NCBI RefSeq assembly: GCF_949628215.1
Contig: NC_134277.1
Span: forward strand, 31,075,058 to 31,139,057
Length of the DNA: 64,000 nucleotides
Direction of reading: 5' to 3'
Origin: Phalacrocorax aristotelis
Taxonomy: Eukaryota; Chordata; Aves; Suliformes; Phalacrocoracidae
The notes beneath the pieces are model-generated. The model made no database searches. It worked only from the letters and a program-made list of their open reading frames with translations, and had not been told where the DNA came from. Of the stretch, positions 51,601 through 62,000 are shown piece after piece. Every line of letters begins with the position of its first letter. Position 1 is the first letter of the stretch. A program made the translations under genes and the position numbers.

Positions 51601-54600
51601 AAAAAACAAGCCAAAAGCTCAATGGTCTGTTGGACATGGTTGGATAACTAGCTGACTATATTTCAGGTAAATTCAGTTCTAAATGTTAGCCTTGTCAAGA
51701 AGTGGCTTTAACTTTTAAAAATCTCATTTTCTGGCTTTAAATTGTTAAAAATCCAATCTGCCTAGAGATTGAAATGGGTAAGTTATGTCAGGAAGACAAA
51801 CTTGTAAATATCCAGCTAAACTTCTACCATTTGGCCTCTAAGTTAGATACAGTTAAAAATAATTGAGATTATTTTACTTCAGAAGAGAAAATAAACTAAG
51901 TCTAAGCTCCTGAAAGCTTGTAGCACTGAATACTTAAGGTATTTGTTTAGTGCTCATAGTAAATGCAGCAAAATATATATACTTTGGGACACTTTCATGA
52001 CTTGTGGCTGCTCACCTCCTTCTATTAGATTATACAGTACATGAAGTTTAGCTTTCAGGGTTTTAATAAAGAATACTGTCTTTATCCTCTAGTGCTGAAA
52101 AGAGTCAGATTCTTGTTTCTCTAGCTTTTAAAATCAGTATTTTTTTTAAATAACCAGCGAAGATGGAGCTTATAGCAATGGTATGGCTTATCCATGTGAA
52201 CTCCAGATCAAGGATGTTTTCAGACACTGCTCGTTGATTGAAGTTTTGTTATATGGCAGGAGAAAACCTTACCACACAAAGATTCTCAATGTTACAGCTA
52301 ACAAAATGTCATTTTAAAAAAAAAACTTTAATTTAGGCCACATTGTATTGTGGGAATGTTTCAGAAGTTTAGGACTGTGGACTCCATAAGGAAAATAATG
52401 AAGTCTGCAAATCAAGAAATCTGAAATCCAATACTGTAGATTTTTAAAGGTTGTCATTCTTCCTCAGGCTCATTTGAAGGCTAGAGCCAGTAAGCTGTAG
52501 GAAAGCTCAGTTTAGTCACTTGCTGACTGAAGGCAAACTGGGACAGTATTCTGTGAACATAGGGTAGCTAGGGTGCAATGTGCAATGGGACCTTTAGGAG
52601 ATGCTAAGAAAAGAAAATGTGAGTTTATTGTCTGAGAAGTAAAGGCATTTGCAACTTGCAGTGACAATTTAAGTCTCACAATATCCTTTATGGTCAGTAC
52701 AGTAAACACTATTAATTTTGTAGATGAGAATACTTGTTTGAGGTTGCATGGCCAGTTACCAAAAGACCGAGAGAAGGCTGACACGTACAGCTGAAACTGA
52801 ACTCCCTCTGGGGAGGTTGGCTAGGGAGACAGGGCCGCTGCTCAGGAACTGGCTGGGTGCTGGTCAGTGGGTGGTGAGCAATTGCATTGTGCATCACTTC
52901 TTTTGTATATTCTTTTATCATTATTACGACTTTCCCTTCCTTTTCTGTCCTATTAAACTGTCTTTATCCCAACCCACCAGTTGTCTCACTTTTCTAATTC
53001 TCTTCCACCAGCCCTCTGGTGGGGAATGAGCGAGTGGCTGTGTGGTGTTTAACTGCCTGCTGGGTTGAATCATGACAGTCCTTTTTTGGCACCCAACAAG
53101 GGGCTTGAGATAACGGCAGATCTGACCAGACCATGTTAAATCAAATTTGTTACAAGCACTCCTTATTAGTTTGGTAGTCGCTGGTTGCAATGTTGATTTA
53201 TTTGCTGCCAGAGTTGTGCTTGTTCTCAGAGTTGTTAGGTAACACCTTACTTGCTGGATATGTTCCCCGTAGTGCTGTTTATCATCTCTGGGAGCTGGAT
53301 TAAGGTTAGCATTTTGCTGTGTAACACTAACGCTGGTTTATGATATGATAAAATTACTGGTCGTGAGAGTAATCTGGTATTTGTACTCAGCATTGCAGTC
53401 ATTTCCGTACCATAAGAACCATAATTACTCTGTTTACCTTTTCTCCTTGGAGAACCAATCTATGGGAGAGGAAAGGGGGGGGACACTTTCTCTGCTTCCC
53501 TTCTCCTCCAGGCTAGTTACAACAGCTCTTGAGAATTCTGAATAACCTTGGGATGTTCAAACCAGTATGTTCCTATTTCTGTGTCTCCTGAATGTATTTC
53601 AGGTCTTGTTTAAGTTTAAACAACTATTTAACAACAACACCCAGAGATCTGCCATCAGGCTGAATAGTTATGAGTGGCACGGAGTGTGGGATACTATGGG
53701 CAAGTACCTAGGGCAGTGGGCACCCCCAGTGTTTTGGAACTTCACGCCTGAACAAGTGCAGAATCCTGAAAAACTAGTAAAATATTTGGAAAAAGTATGC
53801 TGTCACCTTGGCGATTCCAGAGAGACACAAATCACTGCAATGTGCTGGGGCCTGGCCCCTGCCTACTAAGCCCTGCTCAACACTATTCAGAACCCTTGAG
53901 GGGAAGAGAAGGTGTCTGGATCTGGTGACAAAATGACAGGCACTGTGGCTACTCCAACCCCAGAGACAGGTACTGCAGCAGAACCAGAGAACCAACCTGT
54001 GCTGGAATCCATTGCCCTATACACAGGAAGAAATTCTGGAAGCCAAAGTCAGTTTGTTTAGTAAAGGAAGAAACTCCTACTATGAACAGGAAGGGGGAAG
54101 GAGTGGACGAGGCAGGCTACTCTGAAGCAGGGCCATCACAAGAGGAGGAGGAAGAGGCAGATTTCAAATGATGCAGTAACCACCTCAGTGAAGTGGGTGT
54201 CCATAGCAAGCAATAGGATGAGAGGAAATGGCCTCAAGTTGCACCAGGGGAGGTTTAGATTGGATATGAGGAAAAATTTATTCTCTGAAAGGGTTGTCAA
54301 ACATTGGAACAGGCTGCCCAGCAGAGTGGTTGAATCACCATCTCTGGAGGTATTTAAAAGATGTATACATGTGGTGCCTAGGGATGTGGTTTAGCGGTGG
54401 ACTTGGAAGTGCTAGGTTGGACTTGATGATCTTAAGGGTCTTTTCCAACTTAAAAAATTCTATGATTCTATTCTGTGATCCCTATCCCTGAGTGAGCTGT
54501 GAGACAGGCGAAAAGATTTCAGCCATCATCCCAGCAAGCACATTGTCACCTGGCTGCTCCGGTGCTGGGATAACGGAGCGAGTAGCCTGGAATTAGATAG

Positions 54601-57600
54601 GGAAGCCAAGCAGCTGGGATCTCTTTCTAGGGAAGGGGGCATTAGCAAGTGATTGGAAAAAGGGCACAAGCCCTCAGCCTCTGGAGGAGACTCCTGTAAG
54701 ATGTGAAGGAAAGGTATCCCTTCAAGGTAGGTGTTATATGTCACCCAGCCAAGAGGACTACCGTGGAGAGAGGTATCCACTACCTAAAGGAATTAGCCAT
54801 GCTGGAGGTGATTTATGATGACCTGGACATCAAGTAGTTATCCAAAGATCAGATGAAGTCAAGTGCACACAACCCACGTGGTGGAAATTTGTACAGAGTG
54901 CACCATCGTCATATGCCGACTCACTGGCAGTAACGACCTGGAAAGATGGAGATGGACAAGTGGTGGATGAATTGGCTGGCCAACTCCAGCCTAACCACCT
55001 GGTTAGTCAACACTAGGGGATCTGCCAACTGAGCTGGCCCTGCCCAGTCAAAACTTTTATGTACTGCGGAAGGCGATAAGTCACTGTAGTGCACATAAAA
55101 AATATGCTGGGGAAGACAGTCTGGGTTATTCCTGCCTCGGGCAAAGGCAAACCCATCTGTGCTTTTGCTCAAGGACCTGGGTGCACTTGGTAGATAACGT
55201 GGAAGGATGTGAAATTCTGATGTGTACCTCAAAAGCATTTGATTTTGGGTAAGAATAGCCAATGATTTGAACTGTATTTTGTTAATGGCTATATAATACT
55301 GTATGTCATCACTACCATGGTTGCTATATGCCATATCAATGGTATCACAGTAAGACCCACCCAAATAATGACAAATGAATTTTGATGAAACCCAGAAAAC
55401 TGCAGTGGTGATGGAACCAGAACTAGCTTCAGTACGCAACAGTCCAACGCTGCACACCATCTCTCCTGCCCTGAAGGACTCTTATGACAGATGGAGCCCA
55501 AAGTCATGGACTGAATTAACAGACATTTTAGAGGGATGGCCCATAGACTTAGGGAATGATATCTGTGTGTATATATCAACAGACAGGAAAGGTGGTGGTG
55601 ATTAATGGGGATGTATTGGAAAGTGTGCGACCTGGGCATGACGTAGATGGTATAGAATAAGAAGTGGATATTACAGAATCAGAGTCACAGAATGGTAGGG
55701 GTTACAAGGGACCTCTGGAGATCATCATATTGTCCTAGTTTTGGCTGGGATAGAGTTAATTTTCTTCCTAGTAGACAGTATAGTGCTGTGTTTTGGATTT
55801 AGGATGAGAATAATGTTGATAACACACTGATTTTTTAGTTGTTGCTGAGCAGTGCTTACTGTCAGGAGTTTTCAGCTTCTCATACTGCTCTGCCAGCAAA
55901 GAGGCTGGGGTGCACAAGAAGCTGGAAGGGGATACAGCCAGGACAGCTGACCCAAACTGGCCAAGGGATATTCCATGTCATATGACGTCATGCTGTACAA
56001 AAAAACCGGGGAGGTTGGCTGGGAGGGCAGGGCTGCCGCCCAGGAACTGGCTGGGCATCAGTCAGCAGGTGGTGACCAATTGCATTGTGCATCACTTGTT
56101 TTGTATATTCTTTTATCATTATTACTACTTTCCCTTCCTTTTATGTTCTATTAAACTCTCTTTATCTCAACCCATGAGTTTTACCTCTTTTTCCGATTCT
56201 CTCCCCCATCCCGCTGGCAGGGAGTGAGCGAGTGGCTGTGTGGCATTTAGCTGCCTGCTGGCTTTAAACTACGACAGCAGCATACATACTGAGATAAGGC
56301 AATAGCTGCCAACCTGTTCAGCTAATTCTCTATAAATGTCTTCTTCCTCTTCCTTTCTGCTTCTATAGGCTGTGGGAAATGAAGAATTCCAATTTATTGC
56401 TGCTGTATCTCTAGTGATGCCTGTTTTCTCACATAATTTCAAATAAGCTCAATAGGAGGTAGGACAATATGAGAATGAGTAAGTTTGAGTGCTAAAATTC
56501 TCAGAAACTAGAGGAGTTTGTGTTTTGGGAAGTCTCCCAAAACCTGGGAGAGAGTGGCTGAAGCAGTGCATGGCTATAACTGTATTCAAAAATCTGCTCA
56601 AATTGAAAGTTTTTACTTTCTACAAACTCAAGGCAGTCTTTCATTAATTCTTTAGAAAATTCTGTTTCCCTGAGTATGCACAGATATTTTCTTTTCCTGT
56701 GGAAATGTTGAAAGTCAAATTTAAGATACGGTTCAGACCTGAAGCCAAGTATGTCTCCAGAGTCTGGATACTTAGGAAGCCGACAGTATTTAAACCAGAA
56801 CTTGGAAGCAGATCTGTTTTTTAATTGTCTTAAGCCTACAGTCAAGTTGCTAAAGGCAAGCTGAAAACCTCACAGCTTTCACTGCATGACATATGCAAGT
56901 TGAAAGGGATCCAGGTCTGGGAATCTGTGTAATCCTGATGTAAGCTTAAAAATCCGTCTTTGAAGGATGCTTCCAAAGAGAAGGGAACTTGGCTGTGAGA
57001 TCACTGAGTTTGGGGTTTTTTTCTGTCCAAGCTGGTGAAAAGTATCAGGTTACCTAGCACTGTTCCACATGCAGACGGCATCGTTAGCTGCCTTCTGAAA
57101 GTCTGCATCTGCTAGTGCTGAGAAACTGTACTTCATCTCTCACTTGTCTCAAGCCACCATTTCCTGTACTATTAAATAACAATAGTGGTCAGCAGAAATA
57201 GCTTAAAAAGCGTTTTTGAACGAAACATGTTCTCATCCAAAATCTGTTTTATACAGTTGTATATGCATTGTAAAAATAAGACCCCTGTAGTTTACTCAGG
57301 GAGGGCTCTGATTAAATCCTTGTTATTTGCATTGTAGATGAACACAAACCAGTTCAACTTCTTTTGAAACTGAAAATTACTGTGTACCTTTATTGCTGTA
57401 CTATTTGGGCTATTTGATAGAATCATGTGCGGCAGAATCAAATTACTTTGCTCCAGAAGAAGGGAGGGGGAGAAAAAAGCAACCAGCCAAGCTGACTAAT
57501 TTCCTTTGAGTAGCTCCTTCCAGCTCAGCCTCTAGTGGCTCTGCAGCTTATGTTCTGCCTCTTTTTAGTAATTCTCATCAACACTCTCGTCAAGACATTT

Positions 57601-59027
57601 TTTATTCTGAAATGCTGTGCATTCAGGATGAATAATGCGACTTGCCAAAACTGGGGGTCCTTGGTCTGTGGTGTGATTGGATTAGGTGACCTGTCTTAGG
57701 CTGGTTCTGGTGGCGCTCCTTCCTTAGAAGCTCCTTGGGAACAGGCTCCGTTCTTGTTGAACTGTGCTTTCCCCAACATGTGCAGGGCATACGCAATCAC
57801 TACCATTCAGCCAGATGAGAGGAAGGCCTTGACGGCCTGTAAGATGATATCTAGGAGTGGGCTACTGCCACCAGAGTGCTTGCTCATCTACATGAAGAGC
57901 TGCTACTGTGCTGTCCGAGGAACTCTTTGTAAAGGTGGCAACCAGTGCCGGGTGGATAGCCCCTGCAGCAGCAGCTTACTCCTAACTGCTGTGTTTCTTG
58001 AATGGAGGCATCTTTTACAGATGTGTCTCTTGCCTGTATAAATTTTAGTCAGTTCCTGAGGCAGGAAGCGGCACCAGGTACATGTTCATCGTCTGCTGGA
58101 GAGAAACTTGGTGGTTTAACTGACGAGAAAAACTGCGTATTCCTGATCTGTAAATCTTTAGAAGTAATTTATAAAGACATTTGTACTAACTACAGTTGGA
58201 AGGGCTTGCATTAATCAGAGGTTAATAAACTTTTATGAGCATTGGATCAGCTGTACACTGAGGAAGAATCTTCCAGTGAAGAAGAGTTTTTATTTAAAAT
58301 GCCTACGTCATCTGTTTGCACTCGAGCTGGTTTTGTTTGCTGCAGCAGAGTGCGTGACAATATCATTATACAGCAAAAAGTCACCAAAATGAAAACTGGA
58401 TTGAAAGATCTAACATTACCTTTTAGTAGCAGATACAGTCAGGGTTTTCCCTGAGATTTTGAAATTACTTTGTTTCTTGCCACAGATGAGAAGCAGCACT
58501 GCTGAAGTAGCATAGGAGAGGAACTGGCAGATAAGAAATAAAAACAATTTGCAGTAGGAAATTGAGGCGTTTCAGGTTCCTTAGCTGAAGATATATCTGT
58601 ATTTGGGATAAAACTCAGTCAAACCGAAACTCTGACTATTCTGAGATGGAGCTATCTGCTAATATGTGGATGCTAAATTACATTACATAAATATCTTGCA
58701 TATTACAAATATCTAGGTGATGCAGCAAATCTCTTCTGAAAAGTATTTCTGAAAGATGTAACTTCACTGATGTTCTGGTGGTTTAAGTGCAAAAACAATT
58801 ATTACTAATATATTAATTTCATAATTTTGTTCATTGTTGAATCTTATTGCTAATGTGTGTGCTTTTAATTATTTTAGGAAATCTATCAGTGGTGTGGCTC
58901 ATCATGCAATAAATATGAACGTCTGAAGGCTACTCAAGTTGCTGTTGGCATTCGGGACAATGAACGAAATGGGAGGTCTCAATTAATTACTGTGGAAGAT
59001 GGGAGTGAACCACGCCAGCTCATAGAG
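36415..59027 (+). CDS. SCIN: SCIN (scinderin/adseverin), coding exons 1-4, 3'-incomplete
   Basis: The coding sequence joins 36415-36613, 40992-41146, 42683-42844 and 58878-59027. The segments are 199, 155, 162 and 150 nt, giving 222 codons in one open frame. The protein belongs to the gelsolin/villin family, which severs, caps and nucleates actin filaments in response to Ca2+ and PIP2 in the cytoplasm. Residues 1-118 form domain G1 and residues about 119-222 form most of G2. Visible landmarks are [10 protein letters not shown] (40-49), [20 protein letters not shown] (72-91), KGGIKYK (112-118), KGRRVVR (143-149), [10 protein letters not shown] (162-171) and [19 protein letters not shown] (176-194). 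The match to scinderin, as recalled, is closer than to gelsolin: there is no secretory signal peptide and the G1-G2 junction reads KYKAGGVASG. The family is about 715 residues long, so about 31% is here and the remaining exons lie beyond 64000. No frameshift or stop was found. Confidence 0.95.
36614..40991 (+). other. SCIN: SCIN intron 1
   Basis: This intron is 4378 bp, GTAGGC to TTTCAG, phase 1. Its first part is the tail of the CpG island; the rest is ordinary unique-looking sequence. I see no further coding exon and no CR1 copy in it. Confidence 0.85.
40992..41146 (+). CDS. SCIN: SCIN coding exon 2 (residues 67-118)
   Basis: The acceptor is a T-rich tract ending TTATTTCAG and the donor is AAG/GTAAAG. 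The exon opens by completing Gly67 and reads [20 protein letters not shown] onwards. This is the long helix of G1 that lies in the actin cleft. E74 corresponds to the calcium-binding glutamate of gelsolin G1. The last residues, KGGIKYK (112-118), match a basic segment linked to PIP2 binding in this family. The exon ends exactly on a codon boundary (phase 0). Base composition is ordinary, in contrast to exon 1. Confidence 0.95.
41147..42682 (+). other. SCIN: SCIN intron 2
   Basis: This intron is 1536 bp, GTAAAG to ATTCAG, phase 0. I see no recognisable repeat or additional exon. Confidence 0.85.
42683..42844 (+). CDS. SCIN: SCIN coding exon 3 (residues 119-172)
   Basis: The acceptor follows TTTTATTCAG and the donor is GCT/GTAAGT. 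Both ends are phase 0 and the exon is exactly 54 codons. It covers the G1-G2 linker ([12 protein letters not shown]) and the start of G2. [15 protein letters not shown] (143-157) is a signature basic segment of G2, implicated in PIP2 and filament-side binding in the family. [10 protein letters not shown] (162-171) contains G163-D164, equivalent to the G2 calcium pair of gelsolin (D187 there is the hereditary amyloidosis site). C165 matches one cysteine of the gelsolin G2 pair. Confidence 0.95.
51549..51577. repeat. Compound (TA)n(TG)n microsatellite in SCIN intron 3
   Basis: About eight TA units pass directly into about six TG units. It is likely to vary in length. Confidence 0.9.
52805..53077 (+). 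mobile_element. 5' LTR of endogenous retrovirus-like element, 5'-truncated
   Basis: This segment aligns by eye with the right half of the LTR at 55731-56276, from GGGGAGGTTGGCT to the terminal GACA (CATGACA here, TACGACA there). It keeps the R/U5 portion, including a polyadenylation-type ATTAAA at 52952-52957, but lacks the U3 part. Many substitutions separate the two copies, so the insertion is old. The missing U3 suggests deletion of the left end. Confidence 0.8.
53087..53103 (+). other. Candidate primer-binding site of the LTR element
   Basis: TGGCACCCAACAAGGGG starts about 10 bp after the 5' LTR end. It has the TGG(C/T)-CCCAAC pattern expected for a tRNA primer-binding site just inside a 5' LTR. 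The tRNA cannot be assigned with confidence because the site is mutated. Confidence 0.5.
53104..55675 (+). pseudogene. Decayed internal region (gag-like and pol-like remnants) of the LTR element
   Basis: The segment lies between the two LTRs and is only about 2.6 kb including a 0.3-kb CR1 insertion, so much of a normal internal region is missing. The piece at 53567-53869 and the pieces at 54480-55010 look like gag: short runs such as [17 protein letters not shown] and a tract containing [10 protein letters not shown]-like sequence in shifted frames. Sequence at 55080-55300 resembles the 3' part of the internal region of avian elements of this family, including a degraded pol end. Frames are broken by stops, shifts and the CR1 copy; nothing here could make a functional viral protein. 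No envelope gene was recognised. Assignment to an ERVL-like class rests on memory of avian repeats. Confidence 0.6.
54197..54479 (+). mobile_element. CR1 LINE 3' end nested in the LTR element
   Basis: The sequence has the CR1 ORF2 C-terminal pattern ([20 protein letters not shown], then [10 protein letters not shown]). It then has the conserved 3' end (GGACTTGATGATCTTAAGGG, TTTTCCAACTT) and a tail of ATTCTATGATTCTATTCTGTGAT. It splits the gag-like remnant, with retroviral sequence resuming at about 54480, so it inserted after the LTR element. Confidence 0.9.
55674..55730 (-). mobile_element. Very short CR1 3' end at the internal/3' LTR boundary
   Basis: The reverse-strand CR1 3' end (CAGAATCAGAGTCACAGAAT, then GGGACCTCTGGAGATCATC) lies exactly between the end of the internal region and the TG of the 3' LTR. 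At about 57 bp it is one of the most severely truncated CR1 copies here. Its place implies insertion next to the polypurine-tract position after the element was already integrated. Confidence 0.75.
55731..56276 (+). mobile_element. 3' LTR of endogenous retrovirus-like element, full length
   Basis: The LTR is 546 bp, begins TGTCCTAG and ends ACGACA, matching the TG...CA rule. Its start (TTTTGGCTGGGATAGAGTTA) is a very common avian LTR sequence as I recall it. U3 contains a perfect CRE palindrome TGACGTCA (55983-55990) and a degraded TATA region near 55994. A polyadenylation-type ATTAAA lies at 56150-56155. It is on the same strand as SCIN, within intron 3. Confidence 0.85.
55983..55990 (+). 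promoter_or_regulatory. CRE palindrome in LTR U3
   Basis: TGACGTCA is a perfect cAMP-response element, placed just upstream of where the LTR core promoter would be. This is a typical enhancer position in an LTR. Whether it is active in this copy is unknown, since the TATA region is mutated. Confidence 0.5.
58878..59027 (+). CDS. SCIN: SCIN coding exon 4 (residues 173-222)
   Basis: The acceptor is TTAATTATTTTAG and the donor is GAG/GTATTG. The exon is exactly 50 codons, phase 0 at both ends. It reads [20 protein letters not shown], the helix and strand of G2. E186 in the YER motif corresponds to the G2 calcium-binding glutamate of gelsolin, and C178 to the partner of C165. The exon ends SEPRQLIE. 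The next residues expected for the family (VLGEKP-type, then an Asp-rich stretch) are not found between 59028 and 64000. The intron itself begins GTA TTG TAA, so an unspliced transcript would add two residues and stop. Confidence 0.95.
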
Positions 59028-62000
59028 GTATTGTAATATGTGCAGCAGTTACTGACATAGCTGTGAACAAAATGCATTTATACCTCAGGAACTAAATAGG
59101 ATTGGGCTCAAACTTTATGTTCTTCAGGGACTCCAGTAAATCAGATTTAGGTTAGGGTAGGCCAGTTTATACTTGTTTTCCCTCCTTATCCAAGCAGTAG
59201 TATGTTTATTGGGAAGTAAAGTCTGAGATAATCAATCATCTGAGAATACTTTTTTAAGAACTAAATGTTTACTTTTTTTGAATTAGCTGTAGGGTGACTG
59301 AATTAACCACACTATCTGCAGTTCTGTATGAGGGAAGGGCAGCATCAAGGTGGGACAGCACTGAACAAGAGGAAGTGTGTAGAATTACTGTGTCTGTGAT
59401 ATCAACAAACGTAGCAAAGTGCATGGAGATGCATGGGGCCAAACACCCTGCTTTGCATCACCACTTCTACTACAAACTCTTACGCACCTAGTCTCTAGTA
59501 ACCCTAGTAAGACCCTTCCTCATATGTTTAGAAAGTTTGACCATTTATTCAAAAAACAGAATTCAGATTTCAGAACTGAGCTGATCAGAGTGCAAAAAAA
59601 AATTCCCAATTTATGGAGTTTTCATATCTCGAAAAAAAATTATCGAGCACTGAGTCGTTGGAGGCCACATACTAATAAAAGCATTGTCACTTGGCATTTG
59701 CGTGCGAAATTAAGCTTTTTCCATTCATTCTCTAAAAAGAAGGAAGAGGGAAGCAGGGTTATAAGCAGTGCTTCAAAAAAATGGGGAATTGTACAATTAG
59801 AATATTAACTTGTACTTCAGATAAACTTCAGGAAGTAATGCTAATGGTGCATGCAGATATGCCATTATTTTTGATGGTGCTCACGTTTGGTTTTGTCACA
59901 TGGAGTATAACTAATTATTGCCTAAGCATCAAATCGTGCCAGGTGCTGAGCCACCAGCCCTTGGCCATGCTAGCAGTGGTGATGCCTTTGGGTGATTTGT
60001 CCATCTGTTTGCAAAGACTTTTTGGCCGCGGGTGTGAGTACAGATGTGGCTGTGCTCAGGAGTAGGGGAGGTGGCACCCAGTGCACTGGAGATTTTTGAA
60101 GGAAAAAAAAAAAACCCAATCCCTGGCCTTTTACTTCCATGTACAGACTTCTCACACCAGCTCTGATGTGGCATGTATTTCACACCTATAACTTCTATGA
60201 AAAGAGTACAGGCTGACAATCACAGACCAACCTCCTGCTCCTTATTTGAATCACGGTGTTGGGTTGCAGCCTGCTGCGGGCCGCGGCTGGGTGGCACCGT
60301 GGGAACCTGCTGGCAGGGTCCCGTGGCAGCAGCCTCCTACTGCCAAGCCCATCCCAGGGTTACTGCTCGAGGCTCTGCACGGGGCTTCCGATAAGCTCAC
60401 GTGTGAGTTGGGAACAGCTGCACTTTGCACCTCTTATCTGACTAAGGTGCAGACGCGAAGTCAGACTCCTGTGCTGCCGCAGCAAGGACGCAGGCCCACC
60501 ACCGGGATGGCCATCAGGAAGCCGGCTGCCTCCTCCTCCTGACAGGCTATGAGTGGCAGGGAGATGCTGGCCTCGCCCCTGCATTTGTTTGCCAGACTAT
60601 TTCAGCTGTGTGCAACTGTTGTTTTGTAGCAACCTTGATACATGATTAAGAGCAGGAAAAATGCCAAGGCTGCATTTTGATCCGGTAGTGCATTGTTACT
60701 GTATCAGGAAATAAATCTTTTCTTCACTTGTTCAGCAGTGTATAAAGAAGTAAAGAAGCTTTTCCTTTTGGACTGTGAATATAGAAAGAAGAAAAATGGG
60801 TAGTTAATGCAAGTAGAATCATGGCTTTTATTGCCACCACTGTAATAAGCCTGATTTGAGTGAGTTTGTCAGCAGCCAGGGCTTACCTTCTAGCCTTGCT
60901 TTTGGAAGTGCTGCTCATGCAATGGGGTCTGCAGCTCAGCTGTAGTTGTCCCGCTCCAAGCTCTGAAATGTGCTGCTAATAAACCAGGAGGGTAGTTACC
61001 TCACAAACATATAAAAACTGTTAATCCCTATTCCTGTTCAAATTGTGTCCAGTTTCTCGTGTTCTTCATTTTGATCTCTCCTTGCTGCTACAAAATTGTC
61101 TCTTCACTTGCTGTACCACTTGCTGAGGCTGACTGCTCTGAAACTAGCATTGTGCTTGTTTCTTCCCTCCACATCAGGAAGGATGGATTTTTGCCATCTC
61201 CAGCTTTCTTAGAAAAAGGTTGATTTATTCTCTAGCAAAAAGAAGTATGTACTTTTAATATTCGTTTTGTCACCTGGTATATCACTGAAATCAGAATGAG
61301 ATTTCCTAAAATTATCTCCTCTGAAAAAGGAGTTAATTCCTCTCTCATGAACTAGAAATACACCTCCTTTAGTATTAGTGGCTTAACTTGCTCATGCTGC
61401 ACTGCTAGAAAAGTGTTCACCAGGCAGGGGCTGACGTGCCCACCATGAGTACCAACATAAAGAGGAAACTGATCTTATCCCTGCTCTGTAAGCACAGAGT
61501 TGTGGCTCTCAGCCAGTAAAGCAAGACTGCTGTGTGCCTACACCCCACCACCGAGGCAAGACACGCAGCCTGATTCAACAAACCCTGCCAGACTTCTCTC
61601 CTGCTGCGGCTGGTGTTTCCTGGCCAGCCTGCTTTCCCCTTGGGAGCTGGGGAGCTGCGGGTGAGGTGAACTAGTCTGACAAGAGTGATTGCCTGCTCCC
61701 AACTACCATTTTTAGCAAAGACCTGGGAACAGGATGGCACTGCTTGAACAATCTGCCCCTGGGAGAGAGTTGTCTGGAGCATGCTGTAGGGCTGGATGAA
61801 TTGGTGTGGCAGGCCAGCATGATACAGCTTACTCGCCCTAGGAAAGGAGAGTGGCTAGAAGCTGGGTGCGTGAGTGGTTCTGACAGTGGCAAGCCCTTTT
61901 TTCATCTGCTGTAGTGACCAGGCGCAACTTGGGAACAAACAGTGACTGTCCTGTGCTCACGGTCCAGAAACACAGCGTGTCTGGAAAGCTCAGGCCTGCA

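Larger units (their letters stand above)
42845..58877 (+). other. SCIN: SCIN intron 3, with nested retroelements
   Basis: This intron is 16033 bp, GTAAGT to TTTTAG, phase 0, the largest complete intron here. Between 42845 and 52795 it is mostly unique AT-rich sequence with short simple repeats (51549-51577) and a C-rich tract (about 48231-48251). The LTR element with two nested CR1 fragments occupies about 52805-56276. From 56277 to 58877 nothing is recognised, though small open frames at 57754-58041 and 58002-58214 occur by chance. Confidence 0.85.

Noticed and set aside
57754-58454. Several short open frames just before SCIN exon 4
   Set aside because: They have no family resemblance, no supported splice sites, and sit where the conserved protein leaves no room for more residues.
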